Both the position numbers and the translations under genes were made by a program. A stretch of 64,000 nt of DNA from JAEUIZ01 sp046155605 (GTDB taxonomy: Bacteria > Planctomycetota > Phycisphaerae > Phycisphaerales > UBA1924): the NCBI GenBank assembly GCA_046155605.1, contig JBJXFQ010000045.1, positions 45,902-109,901 of the forward strand. The letters are read 5' to 3'. The number at the start of each line of letters is the position of its first letter. Position 1 is the stretch's first letter. A model generated the notes under the pieces. It did no database searches. It saw only the letters and a program-made list of their open reading frames with translations, and was not told where the DNA came from. Positions 1 to 7,948 of this stretch are shown piece by piece.

Positions 1-159
1 CTCGCGCCCGCCTCCGCCGTCGTCCTCGGATGGATCATGCTCGGCGAGCCCATGACCCCGCGCAAAATCATCGCCGTCGTCCTCATCCTGCTCGGCATCG
101 TGATGCTCGCCGGCGAGTCACACGCGCCGCGCCCAAGCGACCCCGCCGCCGTGTCGTAA
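1..159 (+). CDS. EamA/DMT-family transporter, C-terminal fragment
   Basis: This open frame enters from the left edge and gives the last 52 residues of a membrane protein. It shows a hydrophobic segment, the short WIMLGEPMTP loop with the GE typical of the last repeat of EamA (drug/metabolite transporter) proteins, then a final helix (IIAVVLILLGIVMLAG) and a short polar tail. EamA proteins are ten-helix inner-membrane carriers that often export metabolites. The substrate cannot be told from this piece. The family call rests only on the GE motif and last helix. Confidence 0.6.
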   Translation, partial: LAPASAVVLGWIMLGEPMTPRKIIAVVLILLGIVMLAGESHAPRPSDPAAVS

Positions 160-573
160 CGCACATATACTTTCAATGCACCGGCCCGTCGATTGTTGGT
201 TCTTATCTTGGGTACCCCGCCCCTCCGGGGCGGTCTTTCTCGTCTCGCATTGCCTCCATCCCTCTCTTCTTTCTCACCCTCGACGGTTCCCGTCGATTCT
301 CCTGTCGTGCCACGGACCCTGCTCTGAGGGTCCGTGCATTTCACCACGGACCTCCGAAGCGAGGTCCACGCCACGAACCTGCGAGCCCAGCGAGTGCCGG
401 GGGGAGAGGCTTCGCCACTGAGGCACGGAGAAGCGAGGACCGATGCAGTTCCTCAGGATCAGAACGAGCCCCTTCGGCGTTCTCGGCCAGTTCCGCGGTG
501 AGCCTTCTTCTTCCTCGACCCAGATTTGCTTCTCTGCGATCTCTGCGTCTCTGCGGTGAGTCGGTTTCTTCCT
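160..573. repeat. Repeat-rich intergenic spacer
   Basis: No convincing gene lies here; short open frames exist on both strands but have no start site or family signature. The spacer holds several palindromes: TTGGGTACCCCGC at 208-220 running into a CCGCCCC/GGGGCGG hairpin (217-233); GTGCCAC at 307-313 leading into a 10-bp hairpin (311-320 with 327-336); and a second hairpin GGACCTC/GAGGTCC (348-354 with 361-367). At 531-557 is a copy of the TCTGCGATCTCTGCGTCTCT type of repeat that is widespread between genes in planctomycetes. The same palindrome words recur at 3987-4010 and 61498-61739. Confidence 0.6.
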
Positions 574-1944
574 TTATATGCACCCCGCCGCGAACGCATT
601 GACATAACAAATGAAATCCGCCACATTCAGCGCCGGCGGCGTTGTGCTCGAGTCACAGTTCGCACCGGGATCGATCGCCGCGAAACGGTTCATGAAGCAG
701 ACGAAATCCGCCACGTTCAGCGTCGGCATCAACGTGCTCGCGTCGCAGTTGGCGTAGCACGGCACCGCGCTCGGGCACGACCAGAACGCCAGACCCGGCG
801 AGACGATCCCGCCGGCCTCAAAGAACTGCCCCGCCACAACGAGCCGGCCCTTCCAGACCGTCATCGAACGGACGGTGCCCGTCGTGCCGCCCCCCATCGC
901 GCGCCACTGTGTGCCGTCCCATGCCGCGATGTAACTTGCCGGCCCGCCCCCGGCCATCAAGAAACTTCCGCCCGCGATCAGCAGTTCTGGCAGCGGCCCC
1001 GGGCCGTCGGGATCGAACGTGCAGAGCGCCAACACCGGCCCATTCAGCCCCAAGCCCAGCGGCTCCCACGTGGCGCCATTGAAGCGCGCGATGTGCTCGC
1101 CAGGCGCTGGCTGATTGCCGCAGCAGGCATTGGTGAACTCGCCGCCGGCGATGAGCTGGCCCTGGTACACCGCCATGGCATCAACGTGGTCCTGCGGGAA
1201 CCCCGTGCCGACGGTCTCCCACTGCGTGCCGCTCCAGCGGTAGATGCCGGTGAGAAGCAGCGGATTCTGCGTGATCTGCCACCGTCCGCCGACATAAAGC
1301 GATCCGAAGGCGGAGAGGAGCGAGTCGGGACCTGTGGCCCGAGCATCGGGGAAGGCGTGCCAGCCGGCTTGATCCCAATATGCCAGGCCGGGAACGGACA
1401 CGCCGCCGATCGACGCGAAGTTGCCCGCGGCCAACAGCCAGTTGTTGTGTCGCCCAAGGTGATACACGGTCGGGCTGCCCGTCGCCGTCACACCGCCGCT
1501 GATCGGGAACCACTGCGTGCCGTCGAACGCACCAATCCGGCTCAGCGGCATGGTGCCGCTCGCCGAGAATCCTCCCCCAGCGACGAGACGCGGCGTCTGT
1601 GGCCCTGAGCCGTCGAAGTCAAAGCTGATGACGCAGTCCGGGGTTCCGCTGACGCCCGCGCCCGCCGGCCGCCAGCCGCCTTCGTCGAGAAGCCCGACAC
1701 GGCTGAGCGGGATGCTCCCCGCACTGGTCAGATTGCCGATCCCGCCGATGACCGGCTGGAGCGGGCCGGCCCCGTCCATGTCCCACGTCGTCACCCCGAC
1801 GACCGCGCTGTTGAGATCCCCTCCCGCGTAGCGCGACCAGCGCATCGATTCGAAGGAGCACTGCGCGCTCGCCGATGAGGCCGGGAGGCCCACGAGTGAC
1901 GCGAGAGAGATTGCTCGAATCGAGTTCAGTCGCATTCGGCCCAT
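574..1944 (-). CDS. Secreted repeat protein with C-terminal GC-type dockerin-like repeats
   Basis: A 456-residue exported protein. The chosen ATG follows AGGGGA and opens a signal peptide ending in SASAQ; an in-frame upstream extension is rejected because it lacks signal-peptide character. The middle repeats a unit of roughly 60 residues (LIAGG.F...G......IA.WDGTQW), like the beta-propeller-type repeats of Kelch/Rax2-like surface proteins. The C-terminus holds two copies of YANCD/ANCD...LNVADF.CF.N.FAA, the dockerin-like pair of Phycisphaerales secreted proteins. It is probably exposed on the cell surface; ligand unknown. It follows the beta-barrel gene on the same strand after 124 bp. Confidence 0.8.
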   Translation of the reverse strand: MGRMRLNSIRAISLASLVGLPASSASAQCSFESMRWSRYAGGDLNSAVVGVTTWDMDGAGPLQPVIGGIGNLTSAGSIPLSRVGLLDEGGWRPAGAGVSGTPDCVISFDFDGSGPQTPRLVAGGGFSASGTMPLSRIGAFDGTQWFPISGGVTATGSPTVYHLGRHNNWLLAAGNFASIGGVSVPGLAYWDQAGWHAFPDARATGPDSLLSAFGSLYVGGRWQITQNPLLLTGIYRWSGTQWETVGTGFPQDHVDAMAVYQGQLIAGGEFTNACCGNQPAPGEHIARFNGATWEPLGLGLNGPVLALCTFDPDGPGPLPELLIAGGSFLMAGGGPASYIAAWDGTQWRAMGGGTTGTVRSMTVWKGRLVVAGQFFEAGGIVSPGLAFWSCPSAVPCYANCDASTLMPTLNVADFVCFMNRFAAIDPGANCDSSTTPPALNVADFICYVNAFAAGCI

Positions 1945-2068
1945 CCGCTTCCCCTTTGCTCCGCGCGCCGCGGTCGTCCAATGCCATGCTACCGACCCTG
2001 TCAATCGCTCGACGGACGGCGCGTCTCCTCTCCTCGCCCTGAGCAAGCTCTGTGGTGAACTCCTCTCT

Positions 2069-2914
2069 TCAGAACGCAAACCGAAATCCGAACCCCACTC
2101 CCCAGTCCAGTTCCGCGCGATCGTCGAGCGCCTCATAGAGCGGCAGCAGCACCATCGCCTCAAACCCCCACGTCCGCCCTTCGTACATCACGCCCAGCGA
2201 CCCGCGCAGTTCGTAGTCGCCGTTGGTCTCGTAGATGCCCACCGCCTCCGCCGTGCCGTACCACGCGCCCACCGTCTCCTTCGTGTAGCGAGCGGGCGCG
2301 AGGCGGTACAGATACGCGGTGTTGTGGAAGATCGCGTCGCTCCGGCCGTCGCCGCCGAAGTTATGCTCGTCGTCGCCCCCGGTGTTGATCCGAACGCTCA
2401 ACTCCTGGTTGAACCCGTGCCGACCCTGCACCATCGTCACCACAGCGCCAAACTGCGGGTTGACAGTCTGGCTCGAGAAATCGTGGTCGTCGCCGCTGGC
2501 GAAGGCGAACCCGCCGAAGACCGCCGCGCGGACCGTGTTCACCCCTCCCGTATCGCTCTTGTAGAAACGGTACTTCACCATGAGGTCGAGGTCTTCCACG
2601 CCGCGATCCGAATCTGACCCTCCGCCCACGAGATCCTCATCGCGATAGACCAGCGGCACATCGAGCCGCAGCGAAACGTCCCGCACCAGCCCATAGTCCA
2701 CCGTCGTCATCGCCTCGTACTGCGTGGTTTCGCTGATCCCCGCGTCCCCGTTCATTCCGAACCGGAAGACGTGGAACTGCTGCCGCAACACGAACGTGCC
2801 GGGCGAGGGCATCGTCGCCGCCTCGGTATACATCGCCTCCTGCGCCCTCGCGCCGTCCGTCGCCGCCCCGCTTGCCGCTGCCACACACACCACATGCCAC
2901 AATCGCACGCGCAT
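2069..2914 (-). CDS. Outer-membrane beta-barrel protein
   Basis: A 281-residue protein with an N-terminal signal peptide (cut near DGARAQ) and alternating hydrophobic strands through to a C-terminal GVGFGFRFAF. A terminal Phe is the usual outer-membrane insertion signal. The pattern resembles small transporter or MetA-pathway-like barrels, but no specific family is certain. The ATG has GGGAG about 8 bases upstream. It lies 47 bp after the HMA lipoprotein gene on the same strand, so it may form the outer-membrane part of a metal-related set; this is inference from context. Confidence 0.7.
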   Translation of the reverse strand: MRVRLWHVVCVAAASGAATDGARAQEAMYTEAATMPSPGTFVLRQQFHVFRFGMNGDAGISETTQYEAMTTVDYGLVRDVSLRLDVPLVYRDEDLVGGGSDSDRGVEDLDLMVKYRFYKSDTGGVNTVRAAVFGGFAFASGDDHDFSSQTVNPQFGAVVTMVQGRHGFNQELSVRINTGGDDEHNFGGDGRSDAIFHNTAYLYRLAPARYTKETVGAWYGTAEAVGIYETNGDYELRGSLGVMYEGRTWGFEAMVLLPLYEALDDRAELDWGVGFGFRFAF

Positions 2915-2961
2915 GAGATCACTCCCTCTTTGTCAAGATCCATCCGAACAAGCCGCCGCCC

Positions 2962-3342
2962 TTACTGCTGCTCAACCTTCATGAGGGTGAACCCGGCATC
3001 CTCGACCGCCTCGCCGAACTGCGCGGGCGACGGCCGGAGGCTCGAACTCAGCATCACCGTGATCTTGCCGGTCGAGATGTCGGTATCGACCGACGCCACG
3101 CCCTTCATCCGCTTGAGTTGGCGATCCGCGTTGGTCGCGCAGAGCGGGCAGCCCAGCCCGTTGACCCACAGCACCACTTTGTCGGACGACACCGGTGCCG
3201 TGCTCTTGGTCGCGGCACGATCGTCCGCCGACACCTCATGGTTGACGGGATTCTCTTCGTATTGCGGATCGGTCGCGCTCCGCGACGCGCAGCCCGCGGC
3301 CAAAGCCACGACGCTGACAAGGACCAGATGACATGCTCGCAT
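2962..3342 (-). CDS. HMA-domain lipoprotein, probable metal-binding protein
   Basis: A 126-residue protein with a lipoprotein signal (LAAGC, Cys18 lipidated). Residues 55-126 form a heavy-metal-associated (HMA) ferredoxin-like domain. The metal loop reads GLGCPLCATNAD with Cys65 and Cys68, in place of the usual GMTCxxC, and the V.SVDTDISTGKITVML strand pattern is typical. HMA domains bind Cu(I), Hg(II) or similar ions. Here the domain would be tethered to a membrane outside the cytoplasm, which is less usual than the cytosolic chaperone form. AGGAGA sits 7 bases before the ATG. Neighbours are a Cys-rich secreted protein and a beta-barrel, suggesting metal handling in the envelope. Confidence 0.8.
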   Translation of the reverse strand: MRACHLVLVSVVALAAGCASRSATDPQYEENPVNHEVSADDRAATKSTAPVSSDKVVLWVNGLGCPLCATNADRQLKRMKGVASVDTDISTGKITVMLSSSLRPSPAQFGEAVEDAGFTLMKVEQQ

Positions 3343-3533
3343 GGAACTCTCCTAAATAAGGTTTGGAACTGAGTGAGAAACTGGAACAGGGTGGAGGGGG
3401 GGGGGACAGGGGAATGTGGGGGTGACACGCGAAGGGCGCGCGCCACTGGACTTGTTTCACGTGCAACCCGACGACACGGAGCGCGCGCACAAGCGCGGCG
3501 CGCGCAGCACCAACGACGGATGGAACGCCTCGC

Positions 3534-3878
3534 CTACGTCTGCCAGATGCACAGCACGCTGCGCGCGCACGCCGATGGCCCGTGCCGGATCGTGTCGCGT
3601 GGCACCACGAAGCGCGCGCGCGGCGCGCCGGCGACGATCGGCGTGCCCGCGTCGTCGCGCGGGAGTGCCAGATCGGCCCGCGGTGAGTTCGGCAGCGCTC
3701 CCGGCTCGTCGGGCATGCTCGGAACGATCGGCTCGTTCGCCATGCACGGGCACTCGTCGCCGCAGCAGCAGGCCACCGAGCAGCACGACGTGACGCAGCG
3801 GGAGGCACCCTGGAAATCGGCACATGCCGCGAGGATCGGTTGGAACAGGAGGGCGAGGATGATGAGCCAACGGACCAT
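3534..3878 (-). CDS. Small Cys-rich exported protein of unknown function
   Basis: 114 residues with an N-terminal signal or anchor segment (RWLIILALLFQPILAAC) followed by a dense cysteine cluster (CVTSCCSVACCCGDECPC, about residues 28-45). The C-terminal half is Pro/Arg-rich. No family is recognised. The cysteine cluster and position, upstream of the HMA lipoprotein and barrel on the same strand, suggest metal binding. No clear ribosome site is visible at the ATG. The 191-bp gap to the next gene is G/C-skewed and holds no other gene. The cluster reads like a designed metal ligand set rather than a random GC-rich frame, but the call is moderate. Confidence 0.5.
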   Translation of the reverse strand: MVRWLIILALLFQPILAACADFQGASRCVTSCCSVACCCGDECPCMANEPIVPSMPDEPGALPNSPRADLALPRDDAGTPIVAGAPRARFVVPRDTIRHGPSACARSVLCIWQT

Positions 3879-3986
3879 GCCGAAGCATTATGGACGACGC
3901 AGGGGAGTCGATCAAGAGCGTATCGGCAGCACGCGGTTGACTGAAGGTAACGGCAATCGCAGAAGCGGAGCAGTAGGGGGTGTAGT

Positions 3987-4010
3987 CACCGGTCAGGAGA
4001 CCGGTGCCAC
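3987..4010. repeat. REP-like palindrome with GTGCCAC, overlapping a stop codon
   Basis: Perfect 8-bp stem CACCGGTC/GACCGGTG (3987-3994 with 3999-4006) and a 4-base loop, running into GTGCCAC (4004-4010). The same GTGCCAC-plus-stem design occurs at 307-336, 61498-61529 and 61583-61612 with different stem words. The stop codon of the minus-strand phosphatase gene lies inside the palindrome. Confidence 0.6.
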
Positions 4011-5669
4011 CAAACCAAGCCATTCGATCGATGCTGCGGTGGCGTCGTCCTGGAGCAGGTCGGTGCCGGCGAAGGCGATGGCGTCGGCGAACACCGCGCG
4101 CGGGTCTCCGGCGGCGTCGGCGGATCGGGCGAGTGCGTCGATGATGCGGTCGTACCCGAACTCGACGCCTTCGGCGTTGCGCTGCTCGACGAGCCCGTCG
4201 CTGAGCAGCACGATTCGGTCGCCGGGCGAGAGCGTGAGATGCTCGGCGTTGTAGTTGACGCCGGGCTGGATGCCGATGGGGATGCCGCCGACGCTTTTGA
4301 CTGGTGCGGCGCGCTGGCCCGGGCGGAGGATGAGCCAGTGGCCATGACCCGCGTCGACGAAGTGGAGCGTGCCGGTGCGGCCGTCGAGCACGCCGGCCCA
4401 GAGGGTCACGAACTGGGTGAGCGCGGAACGCGGGGCGAGGTATTCGTTGACGTCGTGGAGCGCGGCACCGGGATCGCCGTGGCGGAGTAGGGCGGCGTGG
4501 ATGGCGGCCATGGCGGCGGCCATAAGGATGCCGGAGCCGACACCCTCGCCGGTGACGTCTCCGATGAAAAAGGCGACGCGATCGTCGCTGAGACGGACGG
4601 CGTCGAAGAGATCACCGGCGACGACGCGGCCGGGCTTGGAGGCGACAGCGAAGCGGATGCTGCCGAGGGTGCCCTGATTGGCGGGCGAGAGCATCTGCTG
4701 GGCCTCGCGCGCGATGGCGAGGTCGGCCTCCTGTCGCTGCTGGCGGCGTTCGAGTTCGAGACGGAGGAGGTTGGCGAGGGCGAGGCCGCACATGCGAGCA
4801 ACGGCCTGGATGAAGCCGGGGGCTTGCGGGTGGACCGAGGTCTCGCCTCGACGGGCGTCGAAGTAGAGGTAGCCGGCGGGAGTTGGGCCGAGCATGATGG
4901 GGGCGCAGAGGGCGGAGTGGATGCCGAGCGCGATGATGCTCTGGCCATGCTCAACGGGGGCATCGGAGGCCATGCGAGCGAGCCGTCCGCCCTCGGCCTC
5001 GCGGATGAGTGATTGGCTGAAAGCGAAGGGATCGCCGGCTCCACGGCCCGCGGCGTCGCCGATAGCGGTGCCTCCTCGGCTGACCTGGGCGACGACCTCG
5101 ACCTGTCGCGTGTTTGATGCGGGTCTGACCCAAGCGGCACGGCGGTAGCCGGTGGCGGAGAGGGCGCCTTCGAGCGCGGCGTGAGCAAGCGCCTCGACGG
5201 TGGCGGCGGCGTTGATACGGGCCGAGGTCTCAATGAGGATGTCGAGGCGCTGCTGAGCGGCCCAGGCGAGTTCGCGCTCGGGGACTCGTTCGACGCGCTC
5301 GCCGGACTCGGTGGAGGACTGAAACGTGGCGTCGGAGGTCGGCGCGGCGTGGGCGGCGTCGAGGCGGAAGGTCCAGGGGCCGATGCGGAGGAGGTCTTCG
5401 CTACGGATCTCGGCGGGCTTGTGGGGTTCGAGGCAGATGCCGTTGAGCCAGGTGCCATGGCGGCTTCCGAGATCGGTGACGTACCAGCGTCCGCCGCGGC
5501 CGGCGATGGTGGCGTGACGCCGCGAGACGGTGTCGTTGAGCAGGCAGATGTCGCAGTCGGCGGTACGCCCGAGGGTGGTATGGGAGACGGACTGGAGTTC
5601 GGGGATGTCGACGGGTGGCCCGGCGATGGCGATGAGGGAGAGGCCGCGATGGGGCGGGCTGAGAGACAT
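3993..5669 (-). CDS. FHA-GAF-PP2C (SpoIIE-type) serine phosphatase
   Basis: 558 residues. An FHA domain (about residues 20-100, with GRTADCDI and SRRHA) should bind phosphothreonine peptides. A GAF-like region covers about 130-300. A PP2C/SpoIIE phosphatase domain (about 320-550) keeps the metal motifs: GDLFD, GDVTGEG, DAGHG, SDG and DDATA. Such enzymes dephosphorylate STAS-domain antagonists in partner-switch systems, and a STAS gene lies nearby at 7613. The start MSLSPPHRG is chosen because the FHA domain begins soon after; the frame stays open upstream into the divergent kinase gene. The final codons and stop lie in a REP-like palindrome. Confidence 0.88.
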   Translation of the reverse strand: MSLSPPHRGLSLIAIAGPPVDIPELQSVSHTTLGRTADCDICLLNDTVSRRHATIAGRGGRWYVTDLGSRHGTWLNGICLEPHKPAEIRSEDLLRIGPWTFRLDAAHAAPTSDATFQSSTESGERVERVPERELAWAAQQRLDILIETSARINAAATVEALAHAALEGALSATGYRRAAWVRPASNTRQVEVVAQVSRGGTAIGDAAGRGAGDPFAFSQSLIREAEGGRLARMASDAPVEHGQSIIALGIHSALCAPIMLGPTPAGYLYFDARRGETSVHPQAPGFIQAVARMCGLALANLLRLELERRQQRQEADLAIAREAQQMLSPANQGTLGSIRFAVASKPGRVVAGDLFDAVRLSDDRVAFFIGDVTGEGVGSGILMAAAMAAIHAALLRHGDPGAALHDVNEYLAPRSALTQFVTLWAGVLDGRTGTLHFVDAGHGHWLILRPGQRAAPVKSVGGIPIGIQPGVNYNAEHLTLSPGDRIVLLSDGLVEQRNAEGVEFGYDRIIDALARSADAAGDPRAVFADAIAFAGTDLLQDDATAASIEWLGLVAPVS

Positions 5670-5781
5670 GCGGGTTTGGGAACGATATCGGTCGCATGAT
5701 GCGTCCGCATAACGAGTTGGCTTCAAGTTCGGATGGGGTTGGTCGATACTCGGACGGTGCGCGACACACCGTGGAGCCCCC

Positions 5782-7608
5782 ATGTCCAAGATGCGAGATA
5801 ACTTTTTACGGCGAGCCATGCCGTTGGGCGAATCGCTGATTGCGCCGACGGGGTTCGCGGCGGCGCTGGTGCTGCTGGGGACGCTGGCGGGCGCCGGTGC
5901 ATGGATGATCCACGCGCAGCGCCAGGCGGCGCGCGCCGACTTGGGCGCGGATCTGGAAGCGAGCGCGCGGGTGATGGCACGGTCGGCCGAGGGGTTCTTG
6001 AAACTGGAGGACGAGGTCGGGCTGCGGCAACTACTGGTCGAGGCAGCAGCGACGCACGGGCTGGCGCGGTGCCGGGTGGTGGGCGCGGATGGGCTCGTGG
6101 TGGCGGACGGGATCGTGCCGAAGGTGGCGGTGAGACGGCAAGGGGAGGCTCGGGCGTCGGAATCGGCACCTGTGCCGGATGGCGCGATGATTATGGACCA
6201 GGCGGTTGGGCTGCCGGAGGGCGGGCAGGGGAGGCTGGAGTTGGCGCGCGTGACGGTGTATCCGGCGTGGGCGCGGTGGGAGAGCCTGACGGGCGTGTGC
6301 GTGGCGGGCGTGGCGGGGATGGGAGCGATGTGGGGGCTCTATCGGCGGCTGCGAGCGCAGGTGCGGGCGATGTCGGCGATCCGGGAGGCGCTGCTGGCGA
6401 TGGGTCGTGGCGAGGCAACGCCATCGGCACTGACCGTGAGCGCCGGATTCGGGCGCGAGGCGACGCATTGGAACGCGCTGGTCGAGGAGCGTGACCGGCT
6501 GCGGGCGCAGGCGCTGGCGGAGAGGGGACGAGAGGCGGTGCAGTCGCGCGGGGAGGCTGGGACGGAACTTGCGCAGGCCTACGAGGCGCTGTGGATGGGC
6601 CTGATCGTGATCGACCCGGAACTAACGTGCCGGTATGCGAACTCGACGGCGTCGGCGTTCCTTGGGGTGAAACGAGAGGAACTGACGGGGACGAGGCTGG
6701 CGCACCATGTGGGCGAGCCGGCGTTCGCGGAGGCGCTGGGGACGCTGAAGGCGGGGAATCTTCGTCGGCGGGTGTCGGTGGAGTGGAGCCGGCCCGGGCG
6801 CGACGGAGGCGAATCGCCGACGGTGCTGCGGCTGACGATCCGGCCGGTGCGACGGGACGATTCGCACGCGGCGATCGTGGTGGTGGAGGATGTGACGCAG
6901 CAGCGCGTGGCGGACGCGGCGCGGAACGCGTTTGTGGCGCAGGCGACGCACGAGTTGCGGACGCCATTGACGAACATCCGGCTGTATGTGGAGCAGGCGA
7001 TCGAGGCCGGGGAGGGCGAGACGGCGGTTCGGTCGAACGCGCTGAATGTCATCAACCAGGAATCGCGGCGATTGGAGCGGCTGGTTGGGGACATGCTGTC
7101 GGTGTCGGAAATCGAAGCGGGCGCGATGAAACTGCATCGGGATGACGTGCGTCTCGACGCGCTGTTTGAGGAACTTCGGACGGACTATGGCCCGCAGGCG
7201 GAGGAGAAGAAACTGGGGCTGCGGTTCGCGTTGCCGCCGAAGGTGCCGGTGATCCGCGGGGATCGTGACAAGTTGAGCATGGCGCTGCACAACTTGATCG
7301 GGAACGCGCTGAAGTACACGCCGGAGGGTGGATCGGTGGAGGTGCGGGTGGACGCGGACGAGGCGGGGCTGCGCGTGGAGGTGGCGGACACGGGGATCGG
7401 GATCAAGCCGGAGGAGACGGAACTGGTGTTCGAGCGGTTCTATCGGGCGCAGGACGAGCGGGTGCGGACGATCACGGGAACGGGGCTTGGTCTGGCGCTG
7501 GCGCGAGAGGTGGCGCGTCTGCACGGCGGGGACGTGACGCTGCGGAGCCAACTGAACCAGGGGAGCACGTTCACGCTGACGCTTCCGAACCTGGCGGAGG
7601 CGGCGTAG
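5782..7608 (+). CDS. Membrane sensor histidine kinase
   Basis: 608 residues. Two transmembrane helices (about 22-42 and 170-190) enclose a periplasmic sensor part. A linker follows, then a PAS-like domain (about 265-375), a HisKA domain with HELRTPL (His390 is the phospho-acceptor) and an HATPase_c domain with the N box (HNLIGNALKYTPEGG), G1 box (DTGIGI) and G2 box (GTGLGLAL). It has the PhoR/WalK layout. No response regulator is adjacent; the nearest receiver is at 19481. It heads the pilus operon, with the STAS gene starting 4 bases after its stop. GGAG lies 5 bases before the ATG. The signal is unknown. Confidence 0.92.
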   Translation: MSKMRDNFLRRAMPLGESLIAPTGFAAALVLLGTLAGAGAWMIHAQRQAARADLGADLEASARVMARSAEGFLKLEDEVGLRQLLVEAAATHGLARCRVVGADGLVVADGIVPKVAVRRQGEARASESAPVPDGAMIMDQAVGLPEGGQGRLELARVTVYPAWARWESLTGVCVAGVAGMGAMWGLYRRLRAQVRAMSAIREALLAMGRGEATPSALTVSAGFGREATHWNALVEERDRLRAQALAERGREAVQSRGEAGTELAQAYEALWMGLIVIDPELTCRYANSTASAFLGVKREELTGTRLAHHVGEPAFAEALGTLKAGNLRRRVSVEWSRPGRDGGESPTVLRLTIRPVRRDDSHAAIVVVEDVTQQRVADAARNAFVAQATHELRTPLTNIRLYVEQAIEAGEGETAVRSNALNVINQESRRLERLVGDMLSVSEIEAGAMKLHRDDVRLDALFEELRTDYGPQAEEKKLGLRFALPPKVPVIRGDRDKLSMALHNLIGNALKYTPEGGSVEVRVDADEAGLRVEVADTGIGIKPEETELVFERFYRAQDERVRTITGTGLGLALAREVARLHGGDVTLRSQLNQGSTFTLTLPNLAEAA

Positions 7609-7612
7609 CACC

Positions 7613-7948
7613 ATGGAGATCAACGAACAGACGAAGGGGGCGGTGCGGGTCCTCAGGCCGCGGGGTCCATTGTGCGGGACGGACGCCGAGCAGTTCAAGA
7701 CGCGGGCGTCGGAGGCGGCGACGGCGGCGATGGGTCGGATCGTGATCGATGCCGGGTCGATTCCGTTTGTCGATAGCCAAGGGCTCGAGGTGATGGCGGA
7801 ACTTGGCGACCTGCTCGGGCAGACGGGGAACACGCTGCGGCTGGCGGGGGCGAACGAGACGTTGCGGGAGGTTCTGGAACTGACGGACCTGGCGTCGCAG
7901 TTCGAGCACTTCGAGGACGTGAACGCGGCGGTGCGGAGTTTCCTGTGA
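7613..7948 (+). CDS. STAS-domain protein (anti-sigma factor antagonist type)
   Basis: 111 residues covering a single STAS domain. The switch loop reads IPFVDSQGLEVM, with Asp54-Ser55 at the site where SpoIIAA/RsbV-type proteins are phosphorylated by a cognate kinase and dephosphorylated by a PP2C phosphatase. A PP2C phosphatase lies divergently at 3993-5669. No HPK-type anti-sigma kinase (RsbW/SpoIIAB) is seen in the window. The stop overlaps the GTG of the pilB-like gene (GTGA), so the two are translationally coupled. That suggests control of the pilus ATPase rather than of a sigma factor; this is inference. Confidence 0.88.
   Translation: MEINEQTKGAVRVLRPRGPLCGTDAEQFKTRASEAATAAMGRIVIDAGSIPFVDSQGLEVMAELGDLLGQTGNTLRLAGANETLREVLELTDLASQFEHFEDVNAAVRSFL

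Noticed and set aside
341..610. 89-codon minus-strand frame containing RRRDRREANLG and AELAENAEG
   Set aside because: This is translation of a dispersed intergenic repeat (TCTCTGCGATCTCTGCG type) often mis-annotated as protein in planctomycetes.
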